A stretch of DNA of 64,000 nt from NCBI RefSeq assembly GCF_047302465.1, contig NZ_CP178621.1, forward strand, positions 3,286,001 through 3,350,000, given 5' to 3'. Within the stretch, counting starts at the first letter, position 1, and each line of letters opens with the position of its first letter. Shown here piece by piece: positions 26,474 through 35,175 of the stretch. Made by a program: the position numbers and the translations under genes. Source of the DNA: JACMRP01 sp047302465 (GTDB lineage: Bacteria; Bdellovibrionota; Bdellovibrionia; Bdellovibrionales; Bdellovibrionaceae). The notes beneath the pieces were generated by a model. The model saw nothing but the letters and a program-made list of their open reading frames with translations. It was not told the origin of the DNA and ran no database searches.

Positions 26474-27552
26474 TAGCGACTCTCGTGCAAGTAATCGACA
26501 CGCTCATGAACCCAAGGTTCATGCACCCCTTCCATCTCGAAAACTTTGCCGTCGATGACGTGCTTTTCTTTCAGAGGTGGCATCGAAGGTTCAAAATCGT
26601 GGAAGATCAGGCCCTTTTCTTCAAGGAACGGACGGACTTTGTCATAACAAGCCTGTCCTAAAACTCCGCGGCGGATCAGTTCGTCGAAGCTTTTCATCAG
26701 CTCTTCGGGCGAGAAGCCATAATTGTAAATCATGTCCTGAGCGACGGCGTAAAGTCCTTCCAAAGACAAACGCTGATCCTGCACCAAATCCAAAGCGACT
26801 TGATAAGTATTGTAGGTCGCCATAGTTCGACGCCCAAACTTGAGGTAGTAATCAGGGTCAGTGTCGGTCGCGAGATTGATATAGATTTTTTCGACAGGAT
26901 CATTCTCGGGAATTTGCGACTGAAGCATGAGGATTTGATCCACTTGCTCACCTGTCACATGCAACTTTTCAAGGATGCTGCGGATCTCGTGCGGGCCGAT
27001 ACGGCGGGCGCAGATGTCAGAGTACAGATTGTAGATGATGGCGTCTGTTTCACTATCATCCCCCCAGCAAATTTGGCGAACGCTGGGGTGCAAACGTGTG
27101 CGAAGTTGCATCAGCGCGTGCAGTTTATAACCCACTTGTTTCGTCAGTCGCCAGAAGCGGCCGGGACGAAGATTTTTCAAATTATCCTTATAAAAACAAC
27201 CAAAAGGATTAATTTCATCGATTGAAAATTTCTCAGAAATCCTCTCCTCCATCTGTGGAGGTGAAGCTGTAATAAAGTAAATGGGGAAGTACTTTTGCCC
27301 GCTTTGCTTAGCGCGGAAAATCGATAGAGCTTTGATCAGGGTGCTGGTCCCAGGAATATTGCGCTTATTCCAAGCGCGCTCAAGGATCGTCTGTAAGAGG
27401 CCGCGGAGAGAGTCAATGGTGGTGTCTAGATAGGTCTTATCGAGATCCCAGATGAAGACCTCTTCGCTGTTCTTTTCCATGCCCTCAGGCACATAGCGAA
27501 AAAAAACTACGTCTGAGTTAATCTCGCTGCGCGCTTGCCAATCTGCCGCCAT
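26473..27552 (-). CDS. HAD-superfamily phosphatase, App1 (DUF2183)-like
   Basis: A 359-residue cytoplasmic protein. HAD motif I is D-L-D-K-T-Y-L-D-T at about residues 36-44, with the nucleophile at the first aspartate; a motif II-like I-T-A-S-P-P-Q-M follows near 100, and G-D-D-S-E-T-D supplies motif IV acids near 170. The order and the S-P sequence resemble the phosphatidate-phosphatase App1/DUF2183 group. Lipid phosphate or a phosphoprotein is a possible substrate. A good AAGGAG site precedes the ATG. It is followed by the coupled membrane protein gene. Confidence 0.65.
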   Translation of the reverse strand: MAADWQARSEINSDVVFFRYVPEGMEKNSEEVFIWDLDKTYLDTTIDSLRGLLQTILERAWNKRNIPGTSTLIKALSIFRAKQSGQKYFPIYFITASPPQMEERISEKFSIDEINPFGCFYKDNLKNLRPGRFWRLTKQVGYKLHALMQLRTRLHPSVRQICWGDDSETDAIIYNLYSDICARRIGPHEIRSILEKLHVTGEQVDQILMLQSQIPENDPVEKIYINLATDTDPDYYLKFGRRTMATYNTYQVALDLVQDQRLSLEGLYAVAQDMIYNYGFSPEELMKSFDELIRRGVLGQACYDKVRPFLEEKGLIFHDFEPSMPPLKEKHVIDGKVFEMEGVHEPWVHERVDYLHESR

Positions 27553-27799
27553 TCTAGGCTCTCCTTCGTGCTGCTGGGCCCAAACCTTATATATAGGATT
27601 TCACCAGGAATAAGTATCCCTGGCCGACTGCCTTTTGCCAAGTCTTTGACCACCAAAAGGACCCATAAGCAAATCTTATGGATGCCATTCAAAAATATTC
27701 GAAAATAATGATTGCCGTTCGGTCCTGATTTTGGTTTAAGTTGACCACTTTTTTAGCATTTGAGGGGTTATCATCATTTTTTTTGAGGGGAATCAAAAA

Positions 27800-28747
27800 A
27801 TGAATCTACTTGCACGTTCTCTAGTTGCTGCTGCTTTTGCGACTCTTGTGGTTGGTTGCACAGCAAGTACATCTAACAACACAGTGAATACATCTAAATC
27901 TGCTTCAATTATCGGTGGTACTGATGTTGCTGAAGGCTCTACTCTTCATAAAAGCATCGTAGGCATCTACGATATGGAGCGCGGTGCTCTTTGCACTGGT
28001 TCTTTGCTTGAAAACAATGTTGTTTTGACTGCTGCTCACTGCATCGGTGGCAAAGCGGAAGATCATTTGATCGTTTTCGCAGCTGACATGCTTTCAGTTT
28101 TCAAAAGCCAAGACAGAGAATTCTTCCTTTCTAAAGTTCGTCGCGCGAACAAAGTTGTTGTTAACACTGAGTGGGGTAAAGACCACGCTAACGGCGACGC
28201 TTGGGGCGACACTGCTGTATTGCAATTCACTGGTACAGTTCCAGCGGGTTTCGAACCTGCAAAAATGATGGAACCAGGCACTTTGGTTGAAAACGCTATC
28301 GTAACTGTTGCTGGTTACGGCGTGAACAGCGATATCTTGACTGAGGTACTTCCTGCTGATCACCCAGATTTCGAAGAAAAAGTTAAAACTGGCGAATTCT
28401 TCTGCGAACAAAATGAAGATGGCAGCCTTGGCAAATGCTACAAAGAAGAAGTAAGCGGCGAAGGTCTTTTGAGAACGACTGAGCTTACAAACCTTGGTTA
28501 CTACAACGACACAGAAGCTGTTTTCGACCAACAGTACGGCAAAGCTTCTTGCGAAGGTGACTCTGGCGGTCCTGCTTACGTTCAAGTAAATGGCGAATAC
28601 CGTCTTTTCGGTGTTACAAGCCGTGGTACTCGTGGTTGCAACGGTTACGTTGTATACTCTGACGTAACAACTCCAAAATTGGCTGCTTGGTTGACGGATG
28701 CGAAAGCAGAACTTAACAGCACACCAACTCAGTTGGAATTGTTCTAG
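27800..28747 (+). CDS. Trypsin-like serine protease lipoprotein
   Basis: A 315-residue S1-family protease. The signal peptide ends in a lipobox (V-V-G-C, Cys20). The mature domain starts I-I-G-G at 37-40 and keeps the triad: His80 (T-A-A-H-C), Asp137 (G-D-T-A-V) and Ser255 (G-D-S-G-G-P). The residue at the chymotrypsin-189 position is Ala249, not Asp, so cleavage after Arg or Lys is not expected. An insertion around 184-225 holds two cysteines. Highly regular codon use suggests good expression. Probably attached to the outer membrane or released; it could act on prey or medium proteins, which is inference. Confidence 0.9.
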   Translation: MNLLARSLVAAAFATLVVGCTASTSNNTVNTSKSASIIGGTDVAEGSTLHKSIVGIYDMERGALCTGSLLENNVVLTAAHCIGGKAEDHLIVFAADMLSVFKSQDREFFLSKVRRANKVVVNTEWGKDHANGDAWGDTAVLQFTGTVPAGFEPAKMMEPGTLVENAIVTVAGYGVNSDILTEVLPADHPDFEEKVKTGEFFCEQNEDGSLGKCYKEEVSGEGLLRTTELTNLGYYNDTEAVFDQQYGKASCEGDSGGPAYVQVNGEYRLFGVTSRGTRGCNGYVVYSDVTTPKLAAWLTDAKAELNSTPTQLELF

Positions 28748-28778
28748 TAGCGTTAATACAGTCCTAAAGATTTGATTC

Positions 28779-28828
28779 AAGCCTCCATTTCGGTCTATAG
28801 TTTGACCACACGAATGGAGGCTTTTTTT
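28779..28828 (+). terminator. Terminator-like hairpin that also covers the next gene's ribosome site
   Basis: An 11-base-pair stem (28779-28789 with 28813-28823) with a 23-base loop and a T-run ending directly at the downstream ATG. It has the form of an intrinsic terminator for the protease gene, but its 3' arm contains the GGAGG ribosome site of the gene starting at 28829. Confidence 0.75.
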
Positions 28829-29374
28829 ATGAAACTCAGCAAAGTTTTACTTTCTGCTCTGGCATTGGCTTTCGTAGCTGGTTGCAAGACTGTCGACATC
28901 AAAGACGGCCGTGTCCCAACTCAATATCTTTCTCACGCTAAAAAATTAGCAGGCACTTACAAAGGCGAATTCAACGGAGTTCCTGGAACTCTGACGATTG
29001 CTTTCAATGGCAATAAGCCTGTTGTGACTTATCAAAATAGAAATGGCACAGACATCTTGAACAACAATTGCCATTCTCAAATCGGCGATCTTTTGCAAGT
29101 AACTGTAAAGAACGAAAAGAAAAAGCCAGAGGTCAGCAACGCAGTTTTCGATTTCGAAGCAATGGGATGCGCATTACTAGTCCGTGGCCGCGATATCTCG
29201 TTGAGCTTTAAAGAGACTGACAAGGGCCTCAGAGTGTCTCTGACGCTTCTAAAAGACGTCTACCAACGCGAAGTCTGCAGAGTAATCCCAGGCAACCCAC
29301 CCCACGTACCGCCATCTCACCAGTGCACATGGCAACAAGACCCAATCTACCTCTACGGCCGCTTTGTTCGATAG
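28829..29374 (+). CDS. Lipoprotein, unknown
   Basis: A 181-residue lipoprotein. Signal peptide and lipobox at 1-19 (F-V-A-G-C). The mature part has L-A-G-T-Y-K-G-E-F-N-G and further short beta strands, like a small beta-barrel lipoprotein, with four more cysteines. It shares the G-(T/K)-Y-x-G opening with the lipoprotein at 52779-53666, but I see no wider match. The ATG at 28829 follows GGAGG; frame-open starts upstream lie inside the hairpin. A terminator follows. Confidence 0.75.
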   Translation: MKLSKVLLSALALAFVAGCKTVDIKDGRVPTQYLSHAKKLAGTYKGEFNGVPGTLTIAFNGNKPVVTYQNRNGTDILNNNCHSQIGDLLQVTVKNEKKKPEVSNAVFDFEAMGCALLVRGRDISLSFKETDKGLRVSLTLLKDVYQREVCRVIPGNPPHVPPSHQCTWQQDPIYLYGRFVR

Positions 29375-29401
29375 ACCAAGTACTATAAGCGAACCTTATA
29401 C

Positions 29402-29432
29402 AAACCGAGCGAAAACCACGCTCGGTTTTTTT
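29402..29432 (+). terminator. Intrinsic terminator after the lipoprotein gene
   Basis: A ten-base-pair stem (29402-29411 with 29419-29428), seven-base loop and a T-run. Confidence 0.88.
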
Positions 29433-29510
29433 ATTTCTAAAAATCAAAACCCCAAACTCCGCGGGCCTCGCGCCTCCCAAAGAAAAACGAAGTTCTCCGA
29501 CGACGAAGAC

Positions 29511-29679
29511 GATTTGCTTAGGAAGTGGAGAAAACTTTTTGGGCTCTTTCCGAAAGGGAGCTCAAGCGGCGCCTGGACGGCGCGAACCACGCCGAAGGCG
29601 TGGCGCTTGCGTGAGGCCCGGAAGGCCGTCTCCCTGCAGGGAAGAGCCCAAAAAGTTTTCTCCACTTCCTAAGCAAATC
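29511..29679. repeat. 169-nt palindromic element with cloverleaf-like core
   Basis: Outer arms 29511-29551 and 29639-29679 are 41 bases each and complementary except for one T/G pair. Inside a symmetrical three-by-three loop, a six-base-pair stem (29555-29560 with 29630-29635) closes a junction. From it come a stem 29563-29568/29604-29609 carrying two hairpins (29569-29573/29579-29583 and 29587-29593/29597-29603) and a third hairpin (29615-29618/29624-29627). No T-run follows either arm, so it is not an ordinary terminator. It lies between the 29402 terminator and the DUF429 gene stop. It may be a structured RNA or a mobile palindromic repeat. No open frame across it looks like a real protein. 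The rest of 29433-29696 shows nothing else. Confidence 0.85.
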
Positions 29680-29696
29680 CCGGGTGCGAAGCCGAC

Positions 29697-30578
29697 CTAA
29701 AACTTCCAGTTAATTTTTTCTTTAGGAAAAGCGATCCAGTCTTCGTTCTTAGGAAAGCCCCGAGGACGAGACTCAGTCTGTCCTTTGTATTCAAGAAAAG
29801 CAGTCATTGCACAGATGAAGGCTTCGAAGGCGTGATTGTTTTCGATCATGAGTCTTCGATCTTGATCGTAGACGAATGCAACGTTGAATTCGCCGAGTTC
29901 TTTGAGAATTCCGCGACGGCTTTCTTCGCCGACGGCAGCGTGCTTATGCGATCGCAATTGCGATTTCAAAACGTGCAGCGATTGACCGATTCTCCAAACG
30001 GAAAGTTTCGGGAATACCTCAATCGCTGGAATATTCAGACGACGCAGAATAAACGCGGCTCTTGCCAATAACGGAGCTGCATTTGCGCCCATGGCGTTTG
30101 ACAGCTGGAAAGGCTCTTCAAGCTCGGTCGCCAAGTGCATTTCGACGGCGCGCTGAGTGTAGGGTGTGAAAAGCTTCTTTGGTTTCTTTTTCTGGTTTTT
30201 GCTTTCCACATAGTTCCACATCCACTGAATGTGATCTTCGGAACAGTGCTCATAACCAGGACACTTCAATTTGCAGCTCATGCAATTCGGCACACGCCAT
30301 GGAGTATCCATGGCTAGAGTGTGAATCATGCCGTTGTATTGCTCTAGAATTTCGTGAATCTTCAGATCGGCAGAAATATTTTCTTCGGTTCTGATGCGCT
30401 CAAAAATCTTTGCTAAGAAAACTTTGTGGTGTTTTGGATAGTACTCAAGAATAGCCAAGCAAGCTTTGTCGGCTTTGCCTCCACCAAGAGACAAGCCAGC
30501 AAAACGAATCACGTCTCCAGTTACGGGAGCGGATTCACGGGACGAGTGGCGAGTACTTGAAACCCGGCTTTTTGACAT
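29697..30578 (-). CDS. DUF429 predicted nuclease (RNase H-like fold)
   Basis: A 293-residue protein resembling the DUF429 family, predicted RNase H-fold nucleases of unknown biology. Seen: F-A-G-L-S-L-G-G-G-K at about 27-36 (family start G-x-D-x-A; here the acid is replaced by serine), A-M-D-T-P-W near 95, a cysteine cluster C-M-S-C-K-L-K-C at about 99-106 that could bind zinc, V-E-V-F-P-K near 195 and D-A-F-type ending. It begins 58 bases inside the GHMP kinase gene, a long overlap; the ATG has an AAGGAG site ten bases upstream. Last gene of the ABC operon. Confidence 0.68.
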   Translation of the reverse strand: MSKSRVSSTRHSSRESAPVTGDVIRFAGLSLGGGKADKACLAILEYYPKHHKVFLAKIFERIRTEENISADLKIHEILEQYNGMIHTLAMDTPWRVPNCMSCKLKCPGYEHCSEDHIQWMWNYVESKNQKKKPKKLFTPYTQRAVEMHLATELEEPFQLSNAMGANAAPLLARAAFILRRLNIPAIEVFPKLSVWRIGQSLHVLKSQLRSHKHAAVGEESRRGILKELGEFNVAFVYDQDRRLMIENNHAFEAFICAMTAFLEYKGQTESRPRGFPKNEDWIAFPKEKINWKF

Positions 30579-31513
30579 GCGTTGGCCACTCCTTCCTTCT
30601 TGTTTTCAGGGGTCCATACTAAAACGCATCCACCCCCACCTGCTCCACAAATTTTAACAGCAAGGGCGCCATTCTGCAAAGAAAGCTCGTTCAACTTTTC
30701 AATTTCTGGGCAGCTAAATGCTGGGGCTAACCGAACCCGGGCCGCAAACTCTTCACGGAAAAGTTCCGGGAGCGCGTTCCAACGTCCTTCACGAACAACA
30801 GCTTCGGTGCGTTCCGCAATGTTCTTGATGTCTTTTAGAGCCTGGACAGTTCGTGCGTCTTTACTGATGGCACCTTTCATCACTTCAAAATTATTTAAAC
30901 CTGAGTGATGGGCTTTGCCGGTGTAAACCAACAAAAAATGTTGTGCCAAAGGCGAGGATTCTACAGGCAAAACCTCTTGGTGAATGCCATCGTAATCAAA
31001 CTTGATGATATTCAATCCCCCGGTCACTGCCGGATAATAATCCTGAGTCCCCGTTGGAGTATTTAGAATTTCTGCTTCGATATTATGAGCGGTATTTACT
31101 AACTCGTGGTTAGAAGCAAATTTACGTCCGCAGAACTGCGCGAAGGCTTTCATAATTGAAATTGTTAAACTGGAACTTCCGCCTAAGCCCCCGCCTACGG
31201 GACTGTCTGATTGCGTGGTCAATTTAAAACCTTGTTTTGGCATCCAATAGCGCAACTGAGTTTGCAAAAGGATCATGCGCGGGTCAGTGTCCTTCAAAGC
31301 TTCATCCAAATTCTTGTATTCTTTTTGAAGCACAAGATCTTTGGAATCTAAAATCACACGCCCCTGATCCAGAGGTTCAATAATGGCATGAGTATAAATA
31401 TCAATCGCAACATTCACTGTTGTGGCACCGCCAACAAAAAGATAAAGAGGCCACAAATCAAGAGTGCCTCCGGCTAGGTCCACACGAGTCGGTGATTTAA
31501 CATGAATTTTCAC
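30521..31513 (-). CDS. GHMP-family sugar kinase
   Basis: A 330-residue small-molecule kinase of the GHMP fold. Seen: S-P-T-R-V-D-L-A-G-G-T-L-D at the N-terminus (the family's P-x-R-x-x-L-x-G region), the glycine/serine ATP loop P-V-G-G-G-L-G-G-S-S-S-L at about 108-119, and a C-terminal A-V-K-I-C-G-A-G-G-G-G-C-V. This pattern fits the D-glycero-D-manno-heptose 7-phosphate/ fucose-kinase-like branch more than galactokinase. It starts with an ATGA overlap on the DUF4340 gene. It could act in envelope sugar synthesis. Confidence 0.82.
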   Translation of the reverse strand: MKIHVKSPTRVDLAGGTLDLWPLYLFVGGATTVNVAIDIYTHAIIEPLDQGRVILDSKDLVLQKEYKNLDEALKDTDPRMILLQTQLRYWMPKQGFKLTTQSDSPVGGGLGGSSSLTISIMKAFAQFCGRKFASNHELVNTAHNIEAEILNTPTGTQDYYPAVTGGLNIIKFDYDGIHQEVLPVESSPLAQHFLLVYTGKAHHSGLNNFEVMKGAISKDARTVQALKDIKNIAERTEAVVREGRWNALPELFREEFAARVRLAPAFSCPEIEKLNELSLQNGALAVKICGAGGGGCVLVWTPENKKEGVANACQKAGFQVLATRPVNPLP

Positions 31514-32865
31514 GGATGTTCCTTTGGTTCTTTGACTTTATTTTGATCTACAGGAAGCAGATTCATCAAGCCCCAAGACTCAACCACACTTTGATCCAGA
31601 CCAAATACGTCCTTGAACAAGCTACTTTGTGCCAAAATCAAAGTTTTTTCGCCGACAAGGGCTTTCTTCTTATAAACGGGTCCCCAAGAAATCTCGTAAA
31701 GGACTTTCTGCTTTTCGTCCTTCAATACGATTTTACTATCGGCCCCTTTGTAAGCGCCTTGCTCGGACTTTTCCAAATACTCTGTAACGGCAGAATCACT
31801 GAGACGAGCAATAAAGGCTCGAACTGCGCCTTGATCGATTCCGGCTTTGTCGTCACCGACAAGCTTCCAAGTCTCTTGGTCCTTCTGGAGTGATAGCTTC
31901 TTGATAGGCGTGCTGATTTCAATATGACGAACCAATAGGTTTTGAAAATCAAAAGGCTCTTTGCGATCACGAAGGCCCATCAAGGTCATTCCCAAAAACT
32001 TGTCCATTTGACCGGGATCTACTTTCAGAATGAAAGCAGGGTCTGATACGACAGCATACAGGGACTTATCCGCTGCTTGCTTGATCTCCGCCGACCAAGA
32101 TTTATCTGTAAGCTTCAATCCGATTTTCGCCTTAGCAACAGATGCCGGAAGTGTGTTTAAGAATTCACTGGCACGAACTTCGTTTAAAGAAGTCAGTACT
32201 TCACGAATTTTATTTTGATCCAGTTTTAGATCTGGATGCTTTTCGCTGATCCACTTGTTATCTTTTTGAACCAATGCAAACTCGTCTTTTATAGACTTGA
32301 TTTGAATGCCTTCGACAGAACTAATTTTTCCTCGGAAGAGCCTCTTATCTCGGAACTCTAAAGGAGCCTTTTGAGTACGTAACGCCCACTGAGAAGTCGC
32401 GACGAGCACTTTATTCTCGTTGCCTCTGCGTAAGAAACTATTCCCTTCGAAATTCTTTTTATCTGAAACTGTAATCAGCTGCGAAGTTCCTTGCTGATTG
32501 GTGAAAGCTACTTTCGAGACGTCCTTATCAAGTCCATAAACAGACCAATTGATATTCTCGCCTTCAGCTGCAACGTCGATACTTTTTTCGGAGGCCAAAC
32601 CATTCACGAAGTCTTCGGTAAACTGATTGTCCGCCCAATCTTTAATTGGTTCAACAAGGGTCCAACCATCGGCGTCGCGCTTCAAGAGAACTTTGCCAAG
32701 TTTATTTTCGATCTCGATTTGATGAATTTGTTCTGCGGGAAAAGAAACTACTTTAGATTCTTCAGCTTTGGTTTGCTCGGTTTTATTGGCCTGGTAGAAC
32801 TCGACATAGTAAGTCCCTGCTACCAGAACCGCGACAAAGATTGCAAACCAACTGGTCTTTTTCAT
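31510..32865 (-). CDS. DUF4340-domain membrane-anchored protein
   Basis: A 451-residue protein with one N-terminal membrane segment (about 4-21) and a long extracytoplasmic part (30-440) with two or three DUF4340-like repeats containing patterns such as I-H-Q-I-E-I-E-N and V-E-G-I-Q-I-K-S. The family is usually encoded beside Gld-type ABC transporters. Start: an ATG at 32874 is only two bases from the AAGGAG site, so the in-frame ATG at 32865 is preferred. Overlaps the next gene by four bases. Probably the periplasmic partner of the GldG-like protein. Confidence 0.82.
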   Translation of the reverse strand: MKKTSWFAIFVAVLVAGTYYVEFYQANKTEQTKAEESKVVSFPAEQIHQIEIENKLGKVLLKRDADGWTLVEPIKDWADNQFTEDFVNGLASEKSIDVAAEGENINWSVYGLDKDVSKVAFTNQQGTSQLITVSDKKNFEGNSFLRRGNENKVLVATSQWALRTQKAPLEFRDKRLFRGKISSVEGIQIKSIKDEFALVQKDNKWISEKHPDLKLDQNKIREVLTSLNEVRASEFLNTLPASVAKAKIGLKLTDKSWSAEIKQAADKSLYAVVSDPAFILKVDPGQMDKFLGMTLMGLRDRKEPFDFQNLLVRHIEISTPIKKLSLQKDQETWKLVGDDKAGIDQGAVRAFIARLSDSAVTEYLEKSEQGAYKGADSKIVLKDEKQKVLYEISWGPVYKKKALVGEKTLILAQSSLFKDVFGLDQSVVESWGLMNLLPVDQNKVKEPKEHP

Positions 32866-32866
32866 C

Positions 32867-34396
32867 TTAAGCATGTCTCCTTCTCATCCATAAAGTCACG
32901 CTTGTGCCCAATAACGCCAGAGGAATTGGAACCGCAAATAATAATAGAAACATATAGAAATTCGAATCCGTCAGTTGCAGTTTCGTCACTTGAGTTTCTT
33001 TAGGAACAACGCTGATCAAGCTTTGCTCTTTTGCTAAAGATGCGACCGAGTTCAAAACCAAATCACGATTCAAGCTTTGGTATAACAACTGATTTCCTAA
33101 GAAATCCGCGTCCCCTGCTGCGATCAATTCAAAATCTTTATCGCCACCAGCGTAGCGGCCTTTTGCCATAGCCATCAAAGTGTAGGCGCCTTGAGGCCCC
33201 TCTTCTTTGATTTCTAAAGTTTGGAAGGCCATTGAGTTTTCCGGAGTCTTAATCAAATCGTCGATGCTAATGCCTTCAGGAACTTTGACTCTTTTGAAAG
33301 ACATAGGGTTTCTGAAAACAGTAGCTTCGTTCTTACCAAAAACTTTGGTGATCTCGCTTGTATTCGAAAACACAGTCGCTAAAGTTTGGCCTTTTTGAAT
33401 ACCCTTCCCAGTCGGAGTTTCAACTAAATTCAAAATGTAGTTGTTCATGGGCTCAAGTCCCACGCGGTTTAATAAGACCTCGAGTCCTTGGGTTTGTTTG
33501 GATTTTAAAGCCAACAAAAGACTTCCGCCGCGTTTAAGATAGTTCTCAAGTCCTTGGATTTCGTAATCCAAAAACTTTTGCGTAGGTCCAATGATCATCA
33601 CGGCATCTGCATCATCTGGGATCTTGGCGTTCAGATTCGTCGCAATCGTTTTAACAGTGTAACGGTTGTTTTCGATCATCTGCTTCAGGGCATGCAGACC
33701 TTCGGCTTCTTTCTCTTCGTTCAGATCGTGTTCCCCGTGCCCAACAACAAAATAAATGTTCTTATCTTTTTCACGAGTCACCTTCACAAGTGCTGTTGTA
33801 ACTTCTTGTTCGTCAATTTTCTCAACGCGGTTACGACGACCTTTATAATCCAAGAAGATCACGCCACTGCCTTTGGTAACTCCGTACTGCTCGGCAATGT
33901 CTGGGCGTTCATTTACTTCGACGAACTCCAATTTCACTTTATCGCTTTGATCTTGGTACTTCTTGATCAGTTCGCGGAAAGACTTGCGGTTTTCTTCGTT
34001 GCCTTCAACGCCTTTTTTATAGAAGAAGCGAATCAAAAGCTCTGAATCCAAAGCCTTAATAAGTTTTGTCGATTGATCCGACAAAGTATTGCTTCGAGTC
34101 CCCGAGAAATCCCACACTTTGTAATGGCGGACAGCTAAGAAATTCACGACGACAAGTACGACCAACACAAGAGCGATCAGAGCTCCCATATTCATCCCAT
34201 GCTTCGTAGTTTTCATTCCCATGAAGTTTACGATTGTTTGGCGCTCTTGAATAAGTGCACCAAAGAAGCTACCGATAAAGAATCCAAGTGGGATCCACAA
34301 GAAAGGAATCCAAATTCCTACCAGGAATCGAGTAGCAAAGAAGCAAATCAAACTAACTGCAGCGACAATAAATAAAATCTTACTTGTGCGTTTCAC
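32867..34396 (-). CDS. GldG-like ABC transporter accessory protein
   Basis: A 509-residue protein of the Gld-type (DUF4350/ABC_transp_aux) group. It has N-terminal membrane segments (about 8-25, 32-50, 73-92), a large extracytoplasmic domain (about 100-470) with the aux-domain start R-H-Y-K-V-W-D-F-S-G-T, and a final membrane segment before R-R-R-H. It works with the ATPase and permease; in Bacteroidetes the relatives serve gliding, elsewhere envelope polysaccharide or unknown roles. I choose the GTG at 34396 (GGAGG eight bases upstream) over a TTG at 34411. Confidence 0.85.
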   Translation of the reverse strand: MKRTSKILFIVAAVSLICFFATRFLVGIWIPFLWIPLGFFIGSFFGALIQERQTIVNFMGMKTTKHGMNMGALIALVLVVLVVVNFLAVRHYKVWDFSGTRSNTLSDQSTKLIKALDSELLIRFFYKKGVEGNEENRKSFRELIKKYQDQSDKVKLEFVEVNERPDIAEQYGVTKGSGVIFLDYKGRRNRVEKIDEQEVTTALVKVTREKDKNIYFVVGHGEHDLNEEKEAEGLHALKQMIENNRYTVKTIATNLNAKIPDDADAVMIIGPTQKFLDYEIQGLENYLKRGGSLLLALKSKQTQGLEVLLNRVGLEPMNNYILNLVETPTGKGIQKGQTLATVFSNTSEITKVFGKNEATVFRNPMSFKRVKVPEGISIDDLIKTPENSMAFQTLEIKEEGPQGAYTLMAMAKGRYAGGDKDFELIAAGDADFLGNQLLYQSLNRDLVLNSVASLAKEQSLISVVPKETQVTKLQLTDSNFYMFLLLFAVPIPLALLGTSVTLWMRRRHA

Positions 34397-34401
34397 GGAA
34401 A

Positions 34402-35175
34402 CTACCTCCAACGAGATGATTCAACGACTCTTTCAGCCAAAAAACAAAACAGAGCAACAACGCTCAGAAGGAAGATCACCGCGCTTGAGCGGATCGTTCC
34501 TTCTACCAGACTGCTAAGATGTGTATTCACCGAAATATGTTCAAAGATCTGACGAATCGTTTGGCTGTCGGTCATCTCGACGCCGATTCCAACAAACCAG
34601 ATAGAGATATTGAAAACCACCGAGGTCACATAAGCGATCAAAGCGTTCTCTGTCAAGCTTGAGCAGAAAAGATTCATCGCCGCATACGTTGAGCCCACCA
34701 AAAAGATTCCAAAGAATGCAATCAAGAGTGGAGCCCAGTTGATTTGAGTCAATGTCGCCGTCGCCATCGGGTAAGAAAGCGCCAAGAAGACAATCCCACC
34801 GACAGCACCCAATGCTGCCAGGTATTTTCCCAACACGATATTGGTAGAAGTCACCGGTGATGTCAGAAGCAAATCGAAAGTGCGGAGTTTCTTTTCTTCA
34901 GCCAAAAGACGCATGGTCAAAGCTGGCACCACGAAAATCAACATCAAGTTCAAATACGATAGGTGTCTTAGGAAAAGACCATAGTGAATATTCAATTGTT
35001 GCTGTGGCAAGTTTTGCTGGAACACATAGTTCTGTAAAAGTTGCGAGAACAGATTCAATTGAATCGGATAAGACCAGCTCAAGACCACCGATACAAGGAA
35101 GGCAATCATGTAAAAACTTGGGCTGCAATAGAAGCCTTTTAGTTCTTTTTTTAGAATAACCCAGGTTCCACTCAT
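34402..35175 (-). CDS. ABC-2 type permease, GldF-like
   Basis: A 257-residue membrane protein with about six transmembrane segments. It has the ABC-2 opening W-V-I-L-K-K-E-L-K-G-F-Y, L-L-A-E-E-K-K-L-R-T-F-D-L-L-L-T-S-P after the second segment, and a C-terminal membrane helix. It is the membrane partner of the ATPase encoded just upstream, with which it overlaps by four bases. Substrate unknown. Confidence 0.88.
   Translation of the reverse strand: MSGTWVILKKELKGFYCSPSFYMIAFLVSVVLSWSYPIQLNLFSQLLQNYVFQQNLPQQQLNIHYGLFLRHLSYLNLMLIFVVPALTMRLLAEEKKLRTFDLLLTSPVTSTNIVLGKYLAALGAVGGIVFLALSYPMATATLTQINWAPLLIAFFGIFLVGSTYAAMNLFCSSLTENALIAYVTSVVFNISIWFVGIGVEMTDSQTIRQIFEHISVNTHLSSLVEGTIRSSAVIFLLSVVALFCFLAERVVESSRWR

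Noticed and set aside
28094..28780. A 228-codon - strand open frame opposite the trypsin-like gene
   Set aside because: The + strand gene has a full catalytic triad; the reverse frame has no recognisable features.
29364..29672. Open frames of 102 (+) and 73 (-) codons across the palindrome
   Set aside because: They follow from the inverted repeat and lack ribosome sites; the structure explains the sequence better than coding does.
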